Position numbers and translations under genes: made by a program. DNA of 64,000 nucleotides from Prosapia bicincta (lineage: Eukaryota > Arthropoda > Insecta > Hemiptera > Cercopidae), in NCBI GenBank assembly GCA_036971475.1, contig JBAIZL010000005.1, positions 161,269,386 to 161,333,385 of the forward strand. Direction: 5' to 3'. Below the pieces are notes generated by a model. That model had not been told where the DNA came from, did not search any database, and saw only the letters and a list, made by a program, of their open reading frames with translations. Each line of letters begins with the position of its first letter. Position 1 is the first letter of the stretch. Shown here in pieces: positions 35,043 to 45,932 of the stretch.

Positions 35043-37599
35043 GAAAGATATTCTTTAATGATCACACTTTAAAATGGGCTTTAAAAGCTTTATGTGTCCC
35101 TCATATTAACACAAATAGATCACTAAAAGTAGTGGTTGAATAGATTTTATATTTTCTTATTTCCTTTTTCTCCACATTACAAAAATCCAGCTTGTGAAAT
35201 TTTTGAACTTTTCCCAATTATTTTTCTCTAAACAAGTAGGTACCAAACCTAATTAAAGCAATGCAAAATTTAAAGCAAATGTTTCAGTTACTTCTTTAAG
35301 TCGTTGTTTTAATACCAATTGGAAATTGCCTAATTACTTCTCCCATAACATCCATCGGCAAACGAATTTCAAGTCACGTCTCTGCAACGAAATGATGCGT
35401 GTAAAGATGTTGCAAATCGGAAACTAGCATCGCACGAATGCGTTAACAAGAGCCCACATCGTGCATTACTGTTAATGTACGTAAATTGGCAAGACTGATT
35501 AATTGGCCTAGCTTTAATAGTACCGACCGTTGAATAATGTCGTGCTAACACATGTTACCCACTGCCTTCTTAATTAAACATGCAACGAGATGGCTTCTTT
35601 ACAAACGCAATGGGAGTTGAGTTAGCTTTGAAGTTGATATGAAAATGAGCTAATCTGTTCTACTCGCAGGAATGTTTAACTTGTAAGAGATTCTTTTTTT
35701 TAACCTATTCTATCCGACCTTAACATAATCTATCATATATTAATTTCTTCATGTAATCCCCTAACAACTGATATGTACTGGATCAACTCCTATTTCTCCT
35801 TTGGAAAATTCATTCCAAACAAGAAAAAATATTTTAAATGTCGCAAACATGCATAATTGGTTAGGTTATTGTAAGCCATCAATAGTGATTTACCAATTAG
35901 GTTATATCATAACATTAGAAAATCTCAACTTAGAATAACACATGAAACGGTATGTTTTTTTAAAATTTAAAATAGATAAAACCTCTCAACTACAATTAAA
36001 TCTTTTTTAAACTTTTATGTAAATTTCAATTACCAACCAGTCATCCTCAGAATAAGTTATTACAAAAATGTCACCTCTAAACAAATTATTTTTGTAATAA
36101 TATCCTCTAAATATTATTGTAATTTAAATGTACACAAAGTTAAAGAAAACTGTTAAGAAGTTTTATTTATGGAGAATAAAAATTTACGCCACGGTTGCTT
36201 CAAGTTGTCATAAATATTTCATAATAAAACGAGACACACTGTATTACACTACATTACTATATAGGGAAGAGGGAGCAGCAAAGTGGGTTTTGGTAGTTAA
36301 AAACATCCCCAGGAGAATGATGAAGTATAGTTAAATCTTTTATCAGTTAAAAATTATTTAAAGTTGAACAGTTATGTAATAAATTTTACATTTATTAGTA
36401 ACCTTAGAGCATCTACTCAAATTAATGTGGCTTTTACAAAGTCCACAAAAGTCTTCAACCTACCCAAACTCCGTTTGACTATGGTCGTATATTTGAGAAA
36501 GAAAACACCTGAAAGCGCCTAAATGTACTTACAATTTATGATATGTAAATGTATCAGAAAATAAAGTATTTTTACAAAGTTTCAAAGGCGCCTTATAGAT
36601 GCAATATAGGGCTGTATTTTTTTAGACTTGTAATTCGTGAAAAGAAACTTTTTGAGGCTTAAGACCTCCGTTATGTAGTAATTACAAACTTATTCTAATA
36701 AACAAGAGCTATTTGTATACTTTTTTACAACAGTTCTATTTAATAAACTATTTTAATAAATTAAATGGTCGCTGAGACTCTTTAATTTTGAAATATATTT
36801 AAAGTTACAATAAATTTATTTCTCATTTTCTAAACTTATGTCTAACATTAGTTTCAGAATGACATAAAATGACGTTTAGTTTTAAAAACGTTGCCTTTGA
36901 GGCAGAAATAAGGATAAAAAAGAAGCCATACAGGGTTTATATTGAAGTAAGCTAATCGCGTACGTCCTAACATAAACCTACGTGTGTCGTTGCAAGAAGG
37001 AGAAGTAGGTAATGAGAAGTAGTTATTCGTATAGTTTGGAAATAGGTTATTTAACGTAGGAATGTATATTTTTATAAAAAACGAAATCAACTCTAACTCT
37101 GTAGTGGGGGAATCAACATTTTCATATTCATATTTTTTTCATATTCAATTGTTTATATAAAAAAAGTTTTTCATAAATAATATTTCTGTGCATTACAATA
37201 TTTGTTTTTGTTCATATCGCAAAATCATAAGTTTCCAAATTACAATGTATTAATTAAATCCCGTGGATCAACTTGTTTGCTACACGTTGGAGGCTTGGAG
37301 GTTGTCACGTCTGGTTACCTTTTATAAAATAAATATTGTAAATTTCAATCATAATGAAATGTCATATTTATAAATTATAATCCTTCTAGATTATAACTTC
37401 CATAAATTACAATCTTTATAACTTTATAAAAATACTTCCGTAAAACATTCACCCCAACCCTTTGTAGATATTTTTAATATAGCTCTATAGCAATGTGGTA
37501 TAACAAGATGCGGTAATTGTTGAAGAGCTACATGGTGAGGAATGTGCTTTGTAAAGAGACGATAATATTATGTGTTACAAATATTGTTTTTCTATGATG
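35043..37599. other. AT-rich DNA with a CpG-richer patch at 35.34-35.56 kb
   Basis: The patch at 35340-35560 has balanced composition and many CpG words (for example CATCGCACGAATGCG) and may be a conserved regulatory element. No open frame of interest is found. The rest is AT-rich and unrecognised. Confidence 0.4.
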
Positions 37600-37995
37600 A
37601 TAACTAACGCAAATTATTACATCAAAAATATTGGCAAAAACACCAATACCACGAAAATAACTTATAATCCAAGTTACCTAAAATTAAACCCTTTTGTGAA
37701 TTTCGATTACCATGTCATAATAATCAGAGGGTCCTATTACAAAATCAAAATCTATAATACGATAATGTACAAACTATACTAACCCTCGGGTCAAAGATCA
37801 ATCTGATTTGTAAATTATTTAATTATGGATTGCAATTTTGTAATAGTACTCTCTGATGTCGATGACGATGATGATATGATCATCGAAATGTGGGTCTAAA
37901 TAAGTGTTCAGTCTTAGGTAACTTGTATTATTAGTAATGTTTTTATTATTTTGCTTTTTTGTGGTATTAGGATTTTTGCCAATATTTTTACTGTA
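37600..37995. mobile_element. Large fold-back with CTGATG...ATCATCGAAA core
   Basis: Two arms of about 150-190 bp meet near 37785. Outer pairing joins AAAAATATTGGCAAAAAC (37623) to GGATTTTTGCCAATATTTTT (about 37971). Inner pairing joins ATCAGAGGGTCCTATTACAA (about 37722) to the GTAATAGTACTCTCTGAT side (37840). The right arm contains CTCTGATGTCGATGACGATG followed by ATGATATGATCATCGAAATG at 37849-37890. There GATGAT and ATCATC form a stem directly before GAAA, as in stem II of a hammerhead ribozyme. The left arm holds the decayed reverse complement. Confidence 0.75.
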
Positions 37996-38855
37996 CACCT
38001 ACGCTCTTAATACTATAAATAACGTAAATTATGTCAACAAAAAGAAATCTGATCTCGTCTAGTCTTTTCCGAGTATTATTAGCTTCCTTCACATAACCTA
38101 ACCTAACCTATTAAATATGCTGTTTTCTTAAGAAACAGTCGCTTTGGAAAAAACAAATGCTTACGCAATTTAAAACAGCTTTTGGTTTATAACAGACTGA
38201 TAATCTACTCTGATTGAAAGTTAATAATGAAGTATTGCTTTTTTAGCACAAGTGAGATAAAACATAAAATCTTTTGTTTGGTTTTCAAGATAACCTAACT
38301 ATTCGCGTAAACCACAGTATAACCTAACATGATTCAAGTGTTTTATAACAACATGTTTGTTTTCTTCTGAAAATTCTGTAGCAAACCTAACTTATACACA
38401 TCTTTACCTGGATTTGATAATCAATGGATTAAATAAACTGTTGTTTTTAATTGAACAAATAAATCTTTTTAAACAGACGGTTATACAATTTACCGTAACC
38501 TTCACAACCTAACCTTGCCTAATTTAACATTTCTTAAGAACTATTCAATTTGATTACTAATAATAATAACAACACTAACAGAAACTATTCAACCACTTAC
38601 GATACTCAGTGTCTTTGTCTGGGATTTCTTTAGTAGAATTACATGTTTTAGCAGTTCACTGCATAGCCTTAGGTGTTATAGGTACAAGGTGTTATTTTGT
38701 ATAGTTAAATGTTTTGTCATTAGCATTAAATATTTGTTAAAACTTCAAAAAAGGACCCATTCCGATGATCCCTTACACTTTGTAACGTATAAGAGTTTTA
38801 CCTCTCTAATGAATATAAAAGAGGTTATTCTCGTATATATAACTAACCCATTACA

Positions 38856-38857
<2 letters not shown>
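37996..38857. other. AT-rich DNA with CCTAA runs
   Basis: CATAACCTAACCTAACCTAT at about 38092-38111 and scattered AACCTAAC words to 38520 resemble the insect (TTAGG)n telomere unit. They are too short to be a telomere. No gene is recognised. Confidence 0.55.

Positions 38858-38928
<71 letters not shown>
38858..38928. repeat. (TA)n microsatellite
   Basis: A pure TA run of about 70 bp abutting the left side of the 38.93-39.18-kb fold-back. Confidence 0.97.
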
Positions 38929-38929
<1 letters not shown>

Positions 38930-39176
38930 CTTTGAAACACTGATTTCTTGTATTTACTTATCACTTTCACTATGTACTTAAACAAGAATCTTACTTGGTA
39001 TTTATGCGAGTTAACTTTCAAAGATTGATAGTATCTCCATTATCGAAGACTTACTATAATTGAGCCTACTACAACCCCCGGTCAGTAATGCTCGATAATG
39101 GAGATACTATCAATCTTTGAAAGTTAACTCGCATAAATACCAAGTAAGATTCTTGTTTAAGTACATATAGTGAAAA

Positions 39177-39180
<4 letters not shown>
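38929..39180. mobile_element. Inverted pair of PLE-like ends flanked by (TA)n
   Basis: The arm at 38960-39046 is an almost exact reverse complement of the arm at 39092-39180. The shared sequence includes AAAGTTAACTCGCATAAATA and CCAAGTAAGATTCTTGTTTA. The middle holds CCTACTACAACCCCCGGTCA. The same middle, core and tail occur once, in single orientation, at 40887-41031 behind the PLE coding remnant. The core CGATAATGGAGATAC, then ATCTTTGAAAGTT, is a degenerate form of the TGAAGATG...GAAACGTT motif. Confidence 0.9.

Positions 39181-39255
<75 letters not shown>
39181..39255. repeat. (TA)n microsatellite
   Basis: A TA run of about 75 bp at the right end of the inverted PLE-like pair, mirroring the run at 38858-38928. 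Confidence 0.97.
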
Positions 39256-40363
39256 AGTAGTAACACATTTTTCAAAGATTGAACAAGTTTCAGTAAAGTC
39301 TATGCAGTAAGAACCAAGTTTGCGTCAGGTAACTTTATATTTCGAACGCCAAAGTTCGGTCTAAATCAATCATTATGCATGCACAAACACGCCCGACGAG
39401 TCCAACGCCTATTCAATTCGCGACATGATACTTGATAATAATTTAATACATAAATTTCTCTTGGACATGTAAACGAACAATCATCGTTCCACTTGGCCAG
39501 TGCTAGAGTCACGTCACATTCCTCAGGTAGGCCTATTTCCAGTGCTGAATACATATCGTCTACGTATGCAAATAAGCCTGTTGAAACTTGTTAATCATAA
39601 TGATTTAATGAATTCAGAAACCAGTTTGATTTATAAAAACTGTGTGTCCTGTTTCGCTGAATGACTGCTGAGACATGTGTCGCCACTAATCCTAACTATG
39701 TAGTAGCACCAACACATGCCTACGTAGTCAGCGATCAGCTACGTATTTAGAAAAATGAAAATATTTTGATTTGTGGTATATTATAGACTTATATCATCAA
39801 ATATTTTCTATAACATTACAAATAAAATAAAAAATATAAACGTCTTTTATAAAAACTATTTTTTTTAGGGTTAATGAGGTTTACTATAAACTTAGTACCT
39901 AACCTGGATAAACCATTTATATTACATTATAAATGATTTAAAAAAACAAAACAATAAAAAAGATTTTTATAAACAGTTTTACCACATTATCAATGTAGAA
40001 ATCAGTATAAATATATTGTATAAAAGATTTGTTTACTACAATTATTCATGAGTAAAGAGTGTAAATGCCCTATACAAACAGTATTTTATCACATTATCAA
40101 TATAAATTTGTTATGTAAAAGTTTTTTTGTTACTATCAACCAGGGTGAATATCTTATATAAATACTTTTTCTATCGCATTATCACAATTTGAAATGTAGC
40201 AAACACAAATAAAAACTAATTTTTGTCGCATTATCGAAGGATATTCCGATTGGAAGAGGATTTTCTTCAGTACATGTACCATATGAAAAGATGTTTTGGA
40301 ATAAAATGTTGAACAACATATGCGGTCTGTTACTTAAACACATAGGCCTACAAGGTGTTATAA
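39256..40363. other. AT-rich DNA, CpG-richer at 39.31-39.56 kb
   Basis: The first 300 bp have balanced composition with words such as CACGCCCGACGAGTC and could be regulatory. The remainder is AT-rich with nothing recognised. Confidence 0.4.
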
Positions 40364-40486
40364 ATGTCCAACTTTATTCTTGCTATTTTGTATAATCACC
40401 CTAACAGTTTATATAATCCTACTCCACATATTTCTACAATTCCAATCAACGAATTCTATCTTGGCAAAACGCTTCCTTTTATTAAT

Positions 40487-40563
<77 letters not shown>

Positions 40564-40740
40564 AACCTGAAACTTATAACTCAAACTTAGCTACACACGC
40601 CATCAAAAACAAACACACATTCCCCACATTAAAAAACGTACACCTAATAAAATAAGTACAAAAAGGCATCAAAATGACAATCTGGGAACAACTACAAATT
40701 TATAAACAAAAAAATAATATCATTAACAAATATTAATACA
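40364..40740 (+). pseudogene. Penelope-like element GIY-YIG endonuclease C-terminus, decayed
   Basis: Before the TA run a plus frame reads EFYLGKTLPFIN, comparable to the Y-x-G-K-T segment of GIY-YIG nucleases. After the run (from 40564) the frame reads NLATHAIKNKHTFPTLKNV, then a TAA stop at 40656-40658, then in the same frame KGIKMTIWEQLQIYKQ. The order S-x-x-A-x-H...K-H-T-F...K-G-x-K-M...W-E-x-L-x-I-Y-K is how I know the end of the PLE reverse-transcriptase/endonuclease protein. The (TA)n at 40487-40561 has expanded inside the coding sequence, and there is at least one nonsense codon. The reverse transcriptase itself is absent, so this is a 5'-truncated dead copy. Confidence 0.6.
40487..40561. 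repeat. (TA)n microsatellite inside the PLE remnant
   Basis: A TA run with one TACA interruption. It sits between two recognisable pieces of the endonuclease frame. Confidence 0.95.
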
Positions 40741-40886
40741 AATAAAATTTAAAAACGATAAATTATTCAACCTAATAGACAAAATGATCCCCAAAACAAA
40801 CTTAAAAGACTCGAACAGTGCAGTGAATCCAAAAATAGAACATAACGGTACACCAGTGACAACGGGAATTGTACACAGCTGCAGTC

Positions 40887-41029
40887 TACTACAACCCCCG
40901 CTCAGTATACCCGAAGATGGAGACAAGGCCAGTCTTTGAAAGTTAACTCACATAAATACCAAGTAAGATTCTTGTTTAAGTACATAGTGAAAGTGATAAG
41001 TGAATACAAGAAATTAGTGTTGCAAAGAT

Positions 41030-41079
<50 letters not shown>
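40887..41079 (+). mobile_element. PLE 3' end: hammerhead-like motif, tail and (TA)n
   Basis: This follows the coding remnant by about 150 bp. It contains CTACTACAACCCCCGCTCAG, then CCCGAAGATGGAGACAAGG, then CCAGTCTTTGAAAGTTAAC, then a tail of about 100 bp (AAATACCAAGTAAGATTCTT onward) and (TA)n at 41032-41079. Both arms of the fold-back at 38.93-39.18 kb are copies of this end, and 8.47-8.58 kb has the same layout. The motif is too degenerate to predict cleavage. Confidence 0.65.
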
Positions 41080-41082
<3 letters not shown>

Positions 41083-41231
41083 AGCATCCTGTTAGTCATT
41101 CTTCAAGGCCTTTGATAATGGACAGCCAGCAAATCGAGTAGGAATGAAACGTTAGAGGTGAGCGGTAAAATTAGGCTAATAAAGCTGAAGGCTACGAATA
41201 TTTGTAGCATCTTTTTGTACTTATAATTGCT
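41080..41231. other. Spacer between PLE end and 159-bp array
   Basis: TTTGATAATGGACAGCC followed by AGGAATGAAACGTTAGAGG (41111-41160) is another weak match to the PLE core motif. Nothing else is recognised. Confidence 0.35.
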
Positions 41232-41750
41232 AAAAATAGCTTCCGATGTACTACTAAACACCGGCCTGAGGACTGTAAGCAAGGGAGACGTTGGTGTTAG
41301 CCTCGTGAACGCTTAGAGCTTGAGTAGAAAGACCTGGCAAGCACATAGTACAGAGTGAGGGTCAGAGGGGAGCGGGAGACGCCGTATTAACAAGTGGCCG
41401 ATGAAGGCACTACTAAACACCGGCCTGAGAACCGTAAGCAAGGGAGACGTTGATGTTAGCCTCGTGAACGCTTAGAGCTTGAGTAGAAAGACTTGGCAAG
41501 CACATAGTACAGAGTGATGGACAGAAGTGAGCGGGAGACGCCGTATAAACAAGTGGCCGATGAAGGCACTACTAAACACCGGCCTGAAAACTGTAAGCAA
41601 GGGAGGCGTTGGTTTTAACCTCATGAACGCAGGTTGCTTGGGTAGGAATGTTTGGAAAGCAGAATAGACCCGAGTGCGGGACAGAGAGGAGCGGGAGAAG
41701 GGCCGTATAAACAAGTGGCCGATGAAGGCACGACTAAACACTGGCCTTAT
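41232..41750. repeat. 159-bp tandem repeat, about 3.3 copies
   Basis: ACTACTAAACACCGGCCTGA recurs at 41250, 41409 and 41568, and as a variant at 41730. Units also share GTAAGCAAGGGAGACGTTG, GTGAACGCTTAGAGCTTGAG and AACAAGTGGCCGATGAAGG. The array is GC-richer than its surroundings and unrelated in sequence to the 159-bp array at 23.7-24.7 kb. Open frames across it (89 codons each strand) have no recognised content. Confidence 0.96.
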
Positions 41751-42845
41751 ACGAAGGACTTGGGGCCCTCATATTACGCACGCCTTAAAAAAGCAACAAA
41801 TATATCCTATGCTTAATAAAACAAGCCCGCTTTCCCTACGGCCGGCTACAACTATTTACGTATCAATATTGCTTCTCCCAGATAATTCACACACACACAC
41901 ACACACACGGAGACTGCAGTTATTCCAACACAAGGTTTGGTGAATAATCACGAAGGCACCTAGATGCAGAAGATTAACATTACTTCACACTGACTTAAAA
42001 GTGTTTTTCATCAAACATCGAGACTTATCAACACAGGTTCTAGAAACTCACCCGCGCTCATACAATATCCACACTTATTTCCTCACTGCGTAGGTACGAC
42101 CTAACTCACGACAGATTGCTGCTGTCCCTACTGACCGTCTAGCTCTAATCCTAACGCTGTAAATACAATATACATACTATTATTAATCTGCTTCGCAGTT
42201 CTGTTTCAGGTGAATCCCTGAAGGGCACATCCGGAGGAGGGCTGCTTAGCTTCAACGGAAGAACTAATTTTGGTTCTTATGCTTTAAGAAGAAGAGCATG
42301 CCATCCATAATATTGCCTCCCTAACAAGGTATTTGTAAGTTAATACCCGTCCTTATACCTTAACATGAATATATATACTTCCCCCAGAGTTCCTGTATGA
42401 TCTATCGTGGGGTTTTTCTTGCCGAGTTTCTTTCTTGCTAGGTTTTTCATCCCGCTCTTAGCGTGACGTACTTTTTATTTTTCTCTATCTCATGGTTTTT
42501 TATGAAAAGGGTTTATCAACTTTGTAAATGGGCAATCTATCCCAATTCCTTCTCCTGTGATAGGGATACTATAAATTAACTGGGTGAACATATAAGAAGG
42601 AGCTCACTGAAAGATGGATATCACGAGGGATAGTTGGGTTTTGGTGGTCCAGATACGGGGACCAAGGAGCCAAAATAAAGGTTAGCTACTGTTGACGTTT
42701 GGATCGAGACTTTTTGGTGAATCCAATGATTGCAAACGCAAAAACGGAAAGTAGAAGTGTCACTTGTCGTCATATGTTACAGCATTACACACATGTAAAT
42801 TATAACATTATTATAGGTGTAAAACTAAAAACTAAAATCAATGCA
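41751..42845. other. Unassigned DNA with a (CA)n microsatellite
   Basis: (CA)n lies at about 41887-41909. A balanced-composition stretch at 42190-42700 includes CTGAAGGGCACATCCGGAGG and may be an old transposon piece. No protein match is recognised. Confidence 0.4.
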
Positions 42846-43244
42846 TTATAAATAGGGATGGGCCGATACCTAAAATTTTTTATTCCAATTTCGATTCTAA
42901 AATTTTTCTTTCGATTTTCGATTCTTTTAATATAGGCCTTCATGATATTCTCTAATAACGAATTTAGTTAACATTTTTGGTCACAAGGTGAATGAAGCCT
43001 TTTAAAAGTTCCACTTTAATCTAATAGGCTACGCAAAACGTTCAACCTTGGCTTATGGATAAGAATTTCTAAAACCATGACGAACATATCTTAAAGTAAT
43101 GGTTTATTTAAAATTACAAATGTGAGCTTCAGTTCATAATTACAATATAACTTCAGAAATAGCTATTTCAGTTTGTTTAGCTGGAGTAATTGGAACTACG
43201 TTTTCCTTGTGTTTTGTTTTGACATCTATGAAGCGGTGGCGGGA

Positions 43245-43298
<54 letters not shown>

Positions 43299-43651
43299 TG
43301 TGTGGAGACCTCCCGAGTGAGAGTGAGGTAGCAGAGCGAAAAGAGCAGTGACAAAGGACCAGAAATGCTTCAGTCTTTGTTGTTGCGTTATAAACAATAA
43401 TATTTTCTTTATCTCAAATCGGCATTTGCTTTAATAGTTTAATTCATCCAAAGGAATTAATGCCAAAATTATTGATAGTTAATTATTTTTCCTATAAATT
43501 ACACCGAACACGTTTTTAACACCTAACAGAACAAGAATCGGAATCGGAACTTTAATCAATGGATAATTTTGTATTGATGATTACTCGATACTATTAGAAT
43601 CGATAATTCCTGGAATCGATAATCGGAATCGGCCCATCCTTATTTATAAAT
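42846..43651. mobile_element. TIR element of ~790 bp, hAT-like, non-autonomous
   Basis: The left end reads AGGGATGGGCCGATACC (42854) and the right end reads ATCGGCCCATCCTTAT (to 43643), forming terminal inverted repeats. TTATAAAT occurs on both sides (42846-42853 and 43644-43651), an 8-bp target duplication as in hAT elements. Subterminal GATTCGATT/GAATCGAT words are frequent. The interior has a (GA)n tract (about 43244-43296) and only an 85-codon minus frame, so no transposase. The right TIR is 1-2 bases offset from the left. Confidence 0.75.
43244..43297. repeat. (GA)n microsatellite
   Basis: A GA run of about 50 bp followed by a short GT run, inside the TIR element. It creates a serine/leucine low-complexity frame on the minus strand. 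Confidence 0.95.
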
Positions 43652-43869
43652 CTACTTGTGTTCCTGTGTTTTATTTGTTTCTAATGGCGCATTGTATTAT
43701 TAGCGTTTTATAAGCATCCCTTTTTCCTCAAGCTTTTGAAGAAAAGAAATACAATAATTAAAATTGTTAGACTTACTACAGACTTGGCAAACAAGGAAAA
43801 GAGGGGGAAGCTTTATTCGGCATGTTCCATCTAGTTAGTATAAACAAGTAATACTAACAAATTTTTGTC

Positions 43870-44345
43870 AAATCAATTCCTACTTAGGTCCACAGAGAAA
43901 AATTTTATTTTAGTTACTTCTACTAAGCAATCACAATATAAATAAATATATAATTAAATAAAAATTACAATTAAATATAAATAAAGTAAAATAACCTACG
44001 CGTTAAAACAGCTTTTATACCACATAACCTATAACATAAAATCAGCTGTTTAATGAAATCATAAGTTATCACTAATTTTAAGCAAAATGGGACGAAATAA
44101 ACATATTGCAAAATCTGCCCCTTTTATGAAAAGCGTTGCCCTCATACAAAACTAATATTAATTCATAATTAAATATAACTAATATTTTTAAAAAACTGCA
44201 TTAACAAGTGTCATCGACTACAAGTTTAAAAATATGTATTTGAACTTGAGTAGATGAATAAAACGTATTTTATTAACGATTGAAAATTTGAACAAGTTAT
44301 AAATAAGGAAATTGTGAACTAATAGAAGGAATTGAAAAAAAAGAG
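43870..44345 (+). mobile_element. Dispersed repeat, copy 2
   Basis: It matches 19100-19520 in order: GAGAAAAATTTTATTTTAGT, AAAAAACTGCATTAACA, TATTTGAACTTGAGTAGAT, TTAACGATTGAAAATT, then ACTAATAGAAGGAATTGAAA. The tRNA-like block of copy 1 is absent and is replaced by about 200 bp of AT-rich DNA. Neither copy shows clear ends. Confidence 0.55.
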
Positions 44346-45825
44346 TGCTTAGCGGGCAACACAGTTAGAAGCTTTAATTTGTTTGAAAAAGGGACGATTA
44401 CTAACTAGTCAAAAAGAGTAAAAGCTTATCCAGGCAATACCAGTGGTAAATGAAGTCTTTCACGTTACCTTCATATCTTTAGAATATAAACTATTTGCTG
44501 CCAAGGACATAAGAATGAAGTTTAATTTTGGTTAGTAAAAACGTTTACGTAAAGACTTTTAAAACCTGAACAATTTTCACTTTATATAGCCTATAAGTCT
44601 ACATAAATACACCAAACACTTGATGTACATTTCTCATTTTTCCTTGATATGTATTTATACAAATATAAGCATTTAGCTGTATCAATGTATTTACTTAAAT
44701 TCCATTTTATCTTAGCATATCATCTAAATACGAAGTAATAATCAATATTATATTAGTCCGGATATAAACGTTAGGTTGTCCTCCTTCAGATCTCCTTTTA
44801 ACCCTCCACTCCTACCGCGTTATGAGAATTGCTTCACCTTATAAATATACTACCGCACACCACTGGAAGCTTTCTATCCGTTGAGTAGGCCTACTATTTT
44901 CCATTCTCGAGGCTTTATAAGAGAAAAACCCAAGTTACAGTAACTAACAATTCATATACGCAAAGATGTTTGTATAAGTTGTTTTTAAATTACGTTTCTC
45001 CCCAGAATTCAAGTTACCAATTTAGCTCCTCCCGAATAACAAAACGCACAACTCTATCAATGACGTCACACATTTTTCCAAATTGGTTTTTATTAAAAAT
45101 CGATAAGAAGTCGTTTGCACGGAAAAGCACTTAAGTAGGGTCATTATTCATTCGCTAGACAGAGTTCGGTTAATAGCTCGATTTCACATCTCTTGGTTTA
45201 CAGTTATCACTGACATAAGGAAAACAAGCTGATTGAACCATAGTGGTGCCTACCCAGTTTGCGTGAAATTTAAATTAATCTGGAATTGATGAGAGATGTG
45301 TTCATTTTAAATTTACTTTTTTGTTTGAAAATAATATAGTGGCATAGAAAATAAATGACGGTTGGCAGAATTTAAAAATGATTACCTAAAAGTGTTCTAA
45401 GAGAAAGACGACCATCCCTTATAGAAATACTATTGCTTAAGATAAAATGTTTATGTAGGTAAATGTCTGTGTAATGTAAGAGAAATGTTTATTGAAATCT
45501 ATATAAAAGGGCCATTATAATCAGATATGCTAGAAAAAGGTAAAATAAATGTCTGAATTATATTGTTTATAAGTTAACTACATTCCAAATTTAAATCGTA
45601 CTAAAGACATCCAATGTAAGTTACATGTATAGTGTAGCATTTATTTAGAAAATCATGTTACACGCCTACAAGGAATAATAAAGTTTTAAAACCAAATTTT
45701 TAAACTTCATTCTCACAATTCTGCAGAGAAATATCTAGTCTATGAATTTTTTTTAAAAATTCTTTCAAAACATCCTCCTCTCATGGAAATAAGTGATAAG
45801 TTATTAGCTATTAGGGCCTTTTCGT
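44346..45825. other. AT-rich DNA, nothing recognised
   Basis: No repeat or gene is recognised. One TAGGCCTA octamer lies at 44886. Confidence 0.5.
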
Positions 45826-45932
45826 AATTTTATTTCTCAAATATGGGGATCGCCAAAGATTCACAGTTTAAAACATTTTATGAACATGCGTACGTATTAC
45901 CAGCTATCAGTTTAGTTTCGAATCTTTTTATA
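45826..45932 (+). repeat. Dispersed repeat pair, copy 1
   Basis: TTAGGGCCTTTTCGTAATTT, then TTATTTCTCAAATATGGGGA, then AACATTTTATGAACATGCGT and AGCTATCAGTTTAG align with 46860-46966 in the same orientation, with an ~11-bp gap. Confidence 0.65.

Noticed and set aside
38092..38111. CCTAA repeats as a telomere or telomere scar
   Set aside because: Only three to four units are present, and similar words at 63.18, 63.50 and 63.79 kb belong to a ~300-bp repeat.
38689..41099. Frames containing long IYIYIY runs
   Set aside because: These are translations of (TA)n. Only the segments beside the run at 40.36-40.74 kb are kept, because they resemble a PLE endonuclease end.
42208..42330. Exon-like block between TTTCAG and AACAAG|GTATTT
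   Set aside because: Only one short frame, ending in a stop inside the block; splice-like words of this quality are expected by chance.
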